The translations under genes were made by a program, and so were the position numbers. Shown one piece after another: positions 24,026 through 31,198 of a DNA stretch of 32,140 nt. Under the pieces are notes generated by a model. It worked only from the letters and a program-made list of their open reading frames with translations. It made no database searches and had not been told where the DNA came from. Origin of the DNA: Mycolicibacterium chubuense (lineage in GTDB: Bacteria; Actinomycetota; Actinomycetes; Mycobacteriales; Mycobacteriaceae); assembly GCF_001044255.1 (NCBI RefSeq), contig NZ_JYNX01000087.1, forward strand, positions 1 to 32,140, given 5' to 3'. Numbering within the stretch: position 1 is the stretch's first letter; each line of letters begins with the position of its first letter.

Positions 24026-25483
24026 ATGACCTGCGCTTTCACTGGGGCCATGGCAACAGGGACAGCGGAGACAGCCCGTCAGCGCGATATCGAGCACTGG
24101 GACCCCGAGGATGTCGAGTTGTGGGAGTCTGGCGGCAAACAGATCGCCAAGCGCAACCTGATCTGGTCGGTTGTCGCCGAACACGTCGGGTTCTCGGTCT
24201 GGTCGATCTGGTCGGTGATGGTGCTGTTCATGCCGCAGAACGTCTACGGCATCGACGCGGCGGGCAAGTTCTATCTGGTCGCCATGCCCACGCTGATCGG
24301 CGCGTTCATGCGCATCCCGTACACGATCGCGCCCGCCCGGTTCGGTGGCCGCAACTGGACGATCGTCAGCGCGCTGCTGCTGCTCATCCCGACCCTGTTG
24401 GCGCTCTACTTCATGAAGAACCCGGCGTCCTACACCACCTACATGGTGATCGCCGCGTTCGCCGGACTCGGCGGCGGCAACTTCGCCTCGTCGATGACGA
24501 ACATCAACGCGTTCTACCCGCAGCGCCTCAAAGGATGGGCGCTCGGCCTCAACGCCGGCGGTGGCAACATCGGTGTGCCCGTCATCCAGCTGATCGGTCT
24601 GCTGGTGATCGCGACACTGGGCAATACCCGGCCCGAAATCGTCTGCGCCGTCTACCTCGTCGCGATCAGCGTGGCGGCGCTGGGCGCCGCGATGAACATG
24701 GACAACCTGCGCAACCAGAAGTCCAACCTCGGCGCGCTGGTGGAGGCGTTGCGGTTCAAGCACTCCTGGGTGATGAGCTTCCTCTACATCGGCACCTTCG
24801 GCTCATTCATCGGCTTCTCGTTCGCGTTCGGCCAGGTCCTGCAAATCAACTACCTGGCATCCGGGGACAACGCCGCACAGGCGTCCCTGCACGCCGCCCA
24901 GATCGCGTTCCTCGGGCCGCTGCTCGGCTCGATCGCCCGCCCGTTCGGCGGCAAGCTCGCCGATCGCATCGGCGGCGGCAGGATCACGCTCTACACGTTC
25001 GTGGCGATGATGTTCGCGGCGGGCATCCTCGTTGCCGCCGGCACGCTGGACGACGCTCAGAAGGGCGCACCCAGCGGTGGCCAGATGGTCGGCTACGTCG
25101 CGGGTTTCATGCTGCTGTTCGTGCTGTCGGGCATCGGCAACGGCTCCACCTACAAGATGATCCCGTCGATCTTCGAGGCGAAGGCTCAGGGTCGTGACGA
25201 TCTCGACCGCGAGGGGAAGGCCGCGTGGTCGCGGGCGATGTCGGGGGCGCTCATCGGCTTCGCCGGCGCGGTCGGCGCGCTGGGCGGGGTGTTCATCAAC
25301 ATCGTGCTGCGCGCGTCCTATGTCAGCGACGCCAAGTCGGCGACCACCGCGTTCTGTGTGTTCCTGGTCTTCTACGTGGTATGCGCCGTCGTCACCTGGT
25401 TCGTGTTCCTGCGCCTGCGGGAGCAGCGGGCACACAGCGGGGAACACCTCGGGCGCGCGTCCACGCCGGTGCCCGCCGGATAG
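24026..25483 (+). CDS. narK: NarK-type nitrate/nitrite transporter
   Basis: A major facilitator superfamily protein of the nitrate-nitrite porter family with about twelve membrane helices, 485 residues from this start. Two nitrate signature regions are clear: AGLGGGNFASSMTNINAFYP in helix 5 and GIGNGSTYKMIPSIF in helix 11. The substrate arginines are likely in MRIPYTIAPARFGGR and RPFGGKLADR. It would import nitrate for the reductase encoded just downstream and possibly export nitrite. The start is either ATG 24026 (AGGGA touches it) or ATG 24050 (MATGTAETARQRD), and the second is equally plausible. The stop is 2 bp before the nitrate reductase start, and the gene is divergent from the nir operon. 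Confidence 0.95.
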   Translation: MTCAFTGAMATGTAETARQRDIEHWDPEDVELWESGGKQIAKRNLIWSVVAEHVGFSVWSIWSVMVLFMPQNVYGIDAAGKFYLVAMPTLIGAFMRIPYTIAPARFGGRNWTIVSALLLLIPTLLALYFMKNPASYTTYMVIAAFAGLGGGNFASSMTNINAFYPQRLKGWALGLNAGGGNIGVPVIQLIGLLVIATLGNTRPEIVCAVYLVAISVAALGAAMNMDNLRNQKSNLGALVEALRFKHSWVMSFLYIGTFGSFIGFSFAFGQVLQINYLASGDNAAQASLHAAQIAFLGPLLGSIARPFGGKLADRIGGGRITLYTFVAMMFAAGILVAAGTLDDAQKGAPSGGQMVGYVAGFMLLFVLSGIGNGSTYKMIPSIFEAKAQGRDDLDREGKAAWSRAMSGALIGFAGAVGALGGVFINIVLRASYVSDAKSATTAFCVFLVFYVVCAVVTWFVFLRLREQRAHSGEHLGRASTPVPAG

Positions 25484-25485
25484 CC

Positions 25486-28400
25486 ATGATCCGGACCGCC
25501 TGCTCGTATTGCGGGGTGGGGTGCGGGATCTCCGTGGAGACCCGCACCGACCCCGCGACGGGGGCACCGGTGATCGCCAGGGTCGCCGGGGACAAGTTGC
25601 ACCCCACCAACGCGGGACGGCTGTGCACCAAGGGTGCGACGCACGCGGAGATGATGGCCGCCACCGACGGCCGGTTGACGACGGCGCTGCTGCGACCGTC
25701 CCGCGACGCCGACCCGGTGGCCGCCGACGTCGACGATGCACTCGCCGAGGCGGGCCGACGGCTGCGTGCCATCGTCGACGAACACGGACCGGACGCGGTG
25801 GCCCTGTACGTGTCGGGGCAGATGTCGATCGAATCGCAATACCTGGCAACCAAACTCGCTAAAGGCTTCCTGCGGACCCTGCACCTGGAATCCAACTCGC
25901 GGCTGTGCATGGCCAGTGCCGGCACCGGGTACAAGCAGTCCCTCGGCGCCGACGGACCACCGGGGTCCTACACCGACTTCGACTGCACCGACCTGTTCTT
26001 CGTCATCGGTTCCAACATGGCCGACTGCCATCCGATCCTGTTCCTGCGGATGGCCGACCGACTCAAGGCCGGGGCGAGGCTGATCGTCGTCGACCCCCGC
26101 CGCACCACCACCGCCGAGAAGGCCGACCTCTACCTGCAGATCCGGCCCGGCACCGATCTCGCGCTGCTCAACGGCATCCTGCATCTGCTCGTCGAGAACG
26201 GCGCCGTCGACGAGCAGTTCATCGCCGAACACACCGAGGGCTGGGAGGCGATGCCGCCGTTCCTGGCCGACTATCCACCCGACCGGGTCGCCGCGATCAC
26301 CGGACTCGCCGAAGCCGACATCCGCACCGCCGCCACGATGATCGCCGATGCAGGGGAGTGGATGACCCTGTGGACGATGGGGCTCAACCAGAGCACCCAC
26401 GGCACCTGGAACACCAACGCGATCTGCAACCTGCACCTGGCCACCGGAGCGATCTGCCGGCCCGGCAGCGGACCGATGTCACTGACCGGGCAGCCCAACG
26501 CGATGGGCGGACGGGAGATGGGCTACATGGGGCCGGGTCTCCCGGGGCAGCGGGCGGTGTTCTCGGCCGAGGACCGGGCGTTCGTCGAAGCGCAGTGGGG
26601 GGTCGAGCCCGGTACGGTTCGCGCCGCCGCCGGACCCGGCACCGTCGAGATGTTCCGCCGGCTCGCCGCGGGGGAGATCAAGGCGGTGTGGATCATCTGC
26701 ACCAATCCGATTGCCAGCATGGCGAATCGAGACACCGTGATGGCGGCTCTGCGCGCCGCCGAGTTGGTCATCGCCCAGGACGCCTACGCCGATACGGCCA
26801 CCACCCGCTACGCCGACATCGTGCTGCCCGCCACGCTGTGGGCCGAGGCCGACGCGGTGATGGTGAACTCCGACCGCACGCTGACGCTGCTCGCACAGTC
26901 CCTTCCGCCGGCGGGGGATGCGCGACCTGACTGGGAGCTGATCTGCGGCGTGGCACGCCACCTCGGTTTCGGCGATGCCTTCGACTACAAGTCGAGCGAG
27001 GAGATCTTCGACGAGATCCGCAGGTTCGCCAACCCCCGAACCGGATACGACCTGCGCGGCGTCAGCTACGAGCGACTGCGTGGCGCGCCGGTGCAGTGGC
27101 CGTGCCCGCCGCAGGCCAGTCCGGACGGCTCACCCGATCGCAACCCGATTCGCTACCTCAACGACGGTGTCTCGCAGACGCTGTACACCGACGCCGACGG
27201 GCGTCGGCCGCGGCTGGCGTTCGCCACGCCGTCCCGGCGCGCCGTGTTCCTGCCCCGGCCGCACATGGACGCGGCCGAACTGCCCGACGACGAGTACCCG
27301 ATGGTTCTCAACACCGGTCGTCTGCAACACCAGTGGCACACCATGACCAAGACAGGAAAGGTGGACAAGCTCAACAAGCTCAACCCCGGCCCGTTCATCG
27401 AGGTCCACCCCGACGATGCCGCGGCGCTCGACATCGCCGACGGGCGCGACGTTGAGGTGGTGTCGCGCCGGGGCCGGGCGGTTCTGCCTGCCGTGGTCAC
27501 CGACCGAGTGCGGCCGGGTAACACGTGGGTGCCGTTCCACTGGAACGACGAGCACGGCGAGCACCTGACCGTCAACGCGCTGACCAACGACGCCGTCGAT
27601 CCCGATTCGCTGCAACCCGAGTTCAAGGTCTGCGCTGTGGCGTTGCGGCCGGTGCCGGTCACCGCGCCGCACCTCACCGAGCACGAGAACCTATATCTGC
27701 AGGGCTTTTTCGCCGGTATCGAGCAGGGGCGTCCCGGCGTGCCCGTCCTGCCCGCGGACGCGCCGGTGAGTGCGCGCACCCGGCTGTACATGGAGGGCCT
27801 GCTGGCCGGCCGGTACTCGCGCGCGCCCGACGAACCTGCGACGGACGGCCCGCTGGTGTTGTGGGCCTCGCAGACCGGCACGGCCGAGGAGTTCGCGGCC
27901 ACGCTGGGCCGACGCCTCGCGGCCGGGCGATTGTCGGCGATGGACGACGTCGACCCCGCCGACCTGGCCGGCGCCGGTGATGTCGTGATCGTCACCAGTA
28001 CGTTCGGCGACGGCGGGCCCCCGGACAACGGTGCCTCGTTCTGGGAGCGGCTGGCCTCGCCGGATGCGCCCGCACTGGACGGCGTGCGCTACACGGTGCT
28101 CGGCCTCGGCGACCGCTCGTACGACAACTTCTGCGGGCACGCCAAATCGCTGGACGCCCGGCTCGCCGACCTGGGGGCGACTCGCGTGCTCGACCGGGCC
28201 GACTGCGAGGCCTACGACGACGAACCGATGGCACGGTGGGCGGACTCGGTCGCCGAGGTGATGGCCACGGCGCCCACCGATCCGATACCGGCTGCGCCGG
28301 CTGCGCCGGCGATCTTCACCCGGGCGCACCCGGTCTCGGCCCCGCTGTGCCGCAACGTTCGGCTGACTCCGGCCGGCGCGGCCAAGGAGGTGCGGCAGCT

Positions 28401-29424
28401 CGGGTTCGACCTCAGCACCCACGACGTCGCGTATGCGGCAGGCGACTCGCTCGGCGTGTTCGTCGACAACTCCGCGTTCGCCGTGGAGAAATGGCTGTCA
28501 GCAACAGGTTTCACCGGCAGTGAGGACGTGGTCGTCGACGGTGCCCGGATGTCGTTGCGGGAGGCGCTGATCGGGCACTACGACATCTGCAAGGTGACGT
28601 CGAACCTGGTGAGCTTCGTCGCCGAGCACTGTCCGGACCCCGCGGTCGGGCGTCTGCGCCGGGATCGCGCCGCGCTAGACAGATGGCTGGTGAACCGGAA
28701 CGGTATCGACCTGGTGACGGAGTTCGGTGTGCGCGCGGACGTGGAGCTGTGGCAGGAGGTGCTGGTGCGTCTGACCCCGCGGCAGTACTCGATCTCGTCG
28801 AGCCCGCTGGTCAGCCCGCACGAGGTGCAACTGACCGTGTCGGTGGTGCGCTACCGCGGGCCGGACGGCAGCCCGCGGGGCGGCGTCGGCTCGACGTATC
28901 TGGCCGATCTCCCCGACGGGACGCCGGTGTCGGTGTTCCTGCAGCGCTCGCCGCATTTCCGCCCGCCGCAGGACGCGGGGACGCCGATGATCATGGTCGG
29001 GCCGGGGACCGGCATCGCGCCGTTCCGCGCGTTCCTGCAGGAGCGCCGGGCGCTGGGGCACAGCGGACCCAACTGGCTGTTCTTCGGCGATCGGCACCGC
29101 ACGCAGAACTTCTACTACCGCGACGATCTGCTCGACATGGTCGACGACGGCTTCCTCAACCGGCTGGATCTGGCGTTTTCCCGCGATCAGGCGCAGCGGG
29201 TGTACGTGCAGCACAAGATGCTGGACTACGGCGCCGATGTCTGGCGCTGGCTCGAGGACGGGGCGCACCTCTACGTCTGCGGGGACGCCACCCGGATGGC
29301 CAAGGACGTCGACGACGCGCTGACGGCCATCATCCGGACCCACGGCGGGATTAACGAGGAGGCCGCTCGGGCCTACAAGCGAGAACTGGTGGGGGACAAG
29401 CGCTACGTGCGCGACGTGTACTGA
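25486..29424 (+). CDS. nasN: Single-chain assimilatory nitrate reductase (molybdenum + diflavin reductase fusion)
   Basis: A 1312-residue fusion enzyme reducing nitrate to nitrite in the cytoplasm. Residues 1 to about 725 are a NarB/NasA-type bis-MGD catalytic domain: [4Fe-4S] ligands Cys6, Cys9, Cys13 and Cys47 (ACSYCGVGC, RLCTKG), likely molybdenum ligand Cys141 (NSRLCMASAG), and a C-terminal cofactor-binding motif NTGRLQHQWHTMTKTG. A linker (about 726-788) precedes a flavodoxin domain (about 790-930, WASQTGTAEEFA, STFGDGGPPDN). A CysJ/cytochrome P450 reductase-like FAD and NADPH module follows, with RQYSIS at Arg1099, VGPGTGIAPFRAFLQERR from about 1170 and the end KRYVRDVY. This matches the diflavin monomeric nitrate reductase (NasN) described in M. 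smegmatis. It probably takes electrons from NADPH without a separate reductase. ATG is 2 bp after narK. Confidence 0.95.
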   Translation: MIRTACSYCGVGCGISVETRTDPATGAPVIARVAGDKLHPTNAGRLCTKGATHAEMMAATDGRLTTALLRPSRDADPVAADVDDALAEAGRRLRAIVDEHGPDAVALYVSGQMSIESQYLATKLAKGFLRTLHLESNSRLCMASAGTGYKQSLGADGPPGSYTDFDCTDLFFVIGSNMADCHPILFLRMADRLKAGARLIVVDPRRTTTAEKADLYLQIRPGTDLALLNGILHLLVENGAVDEQFIAEHTEGWEAMPPFLADYPPDRVAAITGLAEADIRTAATMIADAGEWMTLWTMGLNQSTHGTWNTNAICNLHLATGAICRPGSGPMSLTGQPNAMGGREMGYMGPGLPGQRAVFSAEDRAFVEAQWGVEPGTVRAAAGPGTVEMFRRLAAGEIKAVWIICTNPIASMANRDTVMAALRAAELVIAQDAYADTATTRYADIVLPATLWAEADAVMVNSDRTLTLLAQSLPPAGDARPDWELICGVARHLGFGDAFDYKSSEEIFDEIRRFANPRTGYDLRGVSYERLRGAPVQWPCPPQASPDGSPDRNPIRYLNDGVSQTLYTDADGRRPRLAFATPSRRAVFLPRPHMDAAELPDDEYPMVLNTGRLQHQWHTMTKTGKVDKLNKLNPGPFIEVHPDDAAALDIADGRDVEVVSRRGRAVLPAVVTDRVRPGNTWVPFHWNDEHGEHLTVNALTNDAVDPDSLQPEFKVCAVALRPVPVTAPHLTEHENLYLQGFFAGIEQGRPGVPVLPADAPVSARTRLYMEGLLAGRYSRAPDEPATDGPLVLWASQTGTAEEFAATLGRRLAAGRLSAMDDVDPADLAGAGDVVIVTSTFGDGGPPDNGASFWERLASPDAPALDGVRYTVLGLGDRSYDNFCGHAKSLDARLADLGATRVLDRADCEAYDDEPMARWADSVAEVMATAPTDPIPAAPAAPAIFTRAHPVSAPLCRNVRLTPAGAAKEVRQLGFDLSTHDVAYAAGDSLGVFVDNSAFAVEKWLSATGFTGSEDVVVDGARMSLREALIGHYDICKVTSNLVSFVAEHCPDPAVGRLRRDRAALDRWLVNRNGIDLVTEFGVRADVELWQEVLVRLTPRQYSISSSPLVSPHEVQLTVSVVRYRGPDGSPRGGVGSTYLADLPDGTPVSVFLQRSPHFRPPQDAGTPMIMVGPGTGIAPFRAFLQERRALGHSGPNWLFFGDRHRTQNFYYRDDLLDMVDDGFLNRLDLAFSRDQAQRVYVQHKMLDYGADVWRWLEDGAHLYVCGDATRMAKDVDDALTAIIRTHGGINEEAARAYKRELVGDKRYVRDVY

Positions 29425-30045
29425 CTACGGTTCGCGCCGCGACGCACGCGCGATCGCAGTGACCAGACGGGTGGCGCTGTCGGCCAACGCGTCGCGTTCG
29501 ATGTCGAGCCGTCCGTCGAGCCACTCCAGATAGAGAAAGATCAGTGCTCCGGAGAGCGAGGCGGCCAGCACGCCGAGTTCCTGCGCGTCGCGGGGCGCCT
29601 CGCGCCTGTCGGCGCTCTCCAGCGCCGGAATCACCGAGGCGATGAATACCGGGGCCTTACCGGACTGGTGAGCGCGCAGCGTCTCATCCGACATCGGTTC
29701 CCGCAGCAGGATGCGCGCACGCCGGGGATCCTCCTCGAAATACTCCGCGCACGTTTCGAGAACCGTCCTGATCGACAGGGTGCGATGACCCTGCCCCGCA
29801 CGAACAAGACGCTCGAAAAGCTCGGCCTCGACGTGGTCGTAGGTCGCAATGAGCAGATCTTCGCGACTGGAGAAGTTCTCGTAGAAGTACCGGGGGCTCA
29901 GCTTCGCCGTTCGGCACACACCGCGCAGCGTGACGACCGCGGCGCCACCGCTTCCGACCAGTTCCAGGCAGACGTCCAGGAGTTGCTGCCGGCGTTCCGC
30001 CGATCGGTCATCCATGGTCTGGCCCCGCCACACGGTCTTGCTCAC
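29425..30045 (-). CDS. TetR-family transcriptional regulator
   Basis: A regulator of 206 residues from the GTG at 30045. The N-terminal DNA-binding domain contains ERRQQLLDVCLELVGSGG, then VTLRGVCRTAKLSPRYFYENFSSREDLL, a clear TetR/AcrR helix-turn-helix. The C-terminal ligand-binding part is helical and of usual size. The preceding WRGQTMDDRSAERR resembles a conserved N-terminal extension in related mycobacterial TetR proteins, so GTG 30045 is preferred over ATG 30015; 30060 is a third option. It lies 49 bp downstream of the MpaB-like oxygenase gene on the same strand, and its stop directly abuts the nitrate reductase stop on the other strand. It likely controls its own two-gene operon, perhaps through the palindrome at 31140-31156. 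Confidence 0.92.
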   Translation of the reverse strand: MSKTVWRGQTMDDRSAERRQQLLDVCLELVGSGGAAVVTLRGVCRTAKLSPRYFYENFSSREDLLIATYDHVEAELFERLVRAGQGHRTLSIRTVLETCAEYFEEDPRRARILLREPMSDETLRAHQSGKAPVFIASVIPALESADRREAPRDAQELGVLAASLSGALIFLYLEWLDGRLDIERDALADSATRLVTAIARASRREP

Positions 30046-30094
30046 CCCGCAATGATGCACGGGGGACGTCGCCTCGGGCGTCCTGCGGTCGCGT

Positions 30095-31120
30095 CTACCG
30101 CATCTGCGCCGATGCGGCCCACTGAGACCGTCGTATCCCGTCGGCGTTTTCCGCGCCGATGAAGGCGCTCACGATCGTCGTGCCGATTGCCCTGATCTGC
30201 AAGAGGGCGAAGATCGGAAGCGAGGCGACGTAGACCAGCGCAAGCAGCGGATCCGCCACCGCAGGAATGTGATGCTGCCGACGGCAGGGCCGCGGTATGG
30301 CGCCATAGGCCAGGAACGTGGTGGCGAGAAGGACGATGTCGGCGGCCATGGTCACCACCGTGTCGGCAGGGGTCCATCTGAGTTGGCTTGCCGCCGTGCG
30401 CAACTGATTGCGAAAGTAGCCCTCGCGAGTCCGATACCTGTGCGATTGGGCGCGATAGTAGTCAGCAACCTGCTGCGCGGTCACGGGCACCTGTTCGCGC
30501 GGGACCCCCATCAAGACCGCGAGCTCCGCAGTCTCGGCGAAGAACTGATCGCGTTGATCATCGGGAAGCCGCCTCGGTCGGTTGAAGCCCTGGATTGCAT
30601 AGCGTTCGTAGGCGATCAGCGCGCCGTGGGCGATCGTCACCGCCGCGAACAGCATGGTGTCGGTGTTGACGGCCGCGTACGGCTGACCGTCGTCGGTGTT
30701 GGTTCCCCTCATCGGGCGGTGGTAGGCCGTGAGGCGGCCCGCGCAACGACGCGCTGCTTGCCGGTCGCCGAAGATGATGGGCAGGGGGCCGACGACGGTG
30801 CGGCGCAACCGGTCGGTGATCCGACCGCCCTTCGTGGCGGGATCGCCACGCCAGCTGCGCTGCCTCTTGGGGTTGGTCGGATACAGGGGGTCGTGGTCGA
30901 GCAGTACCGATTGAAAGTCGACGTGGGGAGCCTCGAGAAGGTGGGTGATCTGAGCGATCATCAGCGGCACCGCCGGTGCGCTCAGCACCTTCCATGAGAT
31001 GGACCCGGGCCCGAAGTAGCCGAGGTCGTGGTCGCTGTCGACCGCCCACGTCGAGGACGGTCCGGCCACCGACGGCGATGGCGTTGTGGTGCGCGGGGCA
31101 GGGGTGGCTTCGGCAGTCAT
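30095..31120 (-). CDS. MpaB/DUF2236-family putative oxygenase
   Basis: A 341-residue protein of the DUF2236 family, now grouped with fungal MpaB and bacterial latex-clearing protein, heme-dependent oxygenases or membrane-associated oxidative enzymes. Family features are GYFGPGSISWKVLSAPAVPL near the N-terminus, AYHRPMRGTN, then NTDTMLFAAVTIAHGALIAYERY and a C-terminal hydrophobic region (PLLALVYVASLPIFALLQI). Substrate is unknown. The start may be ATG at 31120 or TTG at 31129; an AGGAAA lies closer to the TTG. Base composition looks less GC-rich than the dcw genes, which hints at transfer, though this was judged by eye. It is the first gene of a probable operon with the TetR gene and is divergent from a 13E12 gene. 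Confidence 0.85.
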   Translation of the reverse strand: MTAEATPAPRTTTPSPSVAGPSSTWAVDSDHDLGYFGPGSISWKVLSAPAVPLMIAQITHLLEAPHVDFQSVLLDHDPLYPTNPKRQRSWRGDPATKGGRITDRLRRTVVGPLPIIFGDRQAARRCAGRLTAYHRPMRGTNTDDGQPYAAVNTDTMLFAAVTIAHGALIAYERYAIQGFNRPRRLPDDQRDQFFAETAELAVLMGVPREQVPVTAQQVADYYRAQSHRYRTREGYFRNQLRTAASQLRWTPADTVVTMAADIVLLATTFLAYGAIPRPCRRQHHIPAVADPLLALVYVASLPIFALLQIRAIGTTIVSAFIGAENADGIRRSQWAASAQMR

Positions 31121-31140
31121 AGGAATCAAGTGTTTCCTAT
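31119..31140. promoter_or_regulatory. Inverted repeat at the oxygenase start codon
   Basis: ATAGGAA (31119-31125), an 8-base spacer, and TTCCTAT (31134-31140) form a perfect 7-bp inverted repeat. It covers the ribosome-binding site and start region of the minus-strand oxygenase gene. It could be an operator or an RNA hairpin that blocks translation. Confidence 0.4.
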
Positions 31141-31156
31141 GACTTCATTGAAGTCA
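31140..31156. promoter_or_regulatory. 17-bp perfect palindrome, candidate TetR operator
   Basis: TGACTTCA-T-TGAAGTCA is a perfect palindrome with 8-bp arms around a single central base. It sits 20 bases upstream of the oxygenase ATG in the divergent spacer. Size and symmetry fit a TetR-family dimer site, and a TetR gene lies in the same operon. The match of regulator to site is inferred. Confidence 0.55.
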
Positions 31157-31179
31157 ACGGGTCCCGTTTTTGTCGGTTG

Positions 31180-31195
31180 TCGAATGTATGTTCGA
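31180..31195 (+). promoter_or_regulatory. LexA (SOS) box before the 13E12 gene
   Basis: TCGAAT-GTAT-GTTCGA matches the mycobacterial SOS box TCGAAC-N4-GTTCGA with a single mismatch (T for C at position 6). It ends three bases before the ATG at 31199, leaving no room for a ribosome-binding site. SOS boxes are known upstream of several 13E12-family genes in M. tuberculosis, so DNA-damage control of this gene is likely. Confidence 0.7.
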
Positions 31196-31198
31196 ATC

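Noticed and set aside
25225-25485. In-frame upstream extension of the nitrate reductase into narK
   Set aside because: The extra residues overlap the conserved narK C-terminus and are not reductase-like; the ATG at 25486 gives the standard N-terminal cysteine motif at once.
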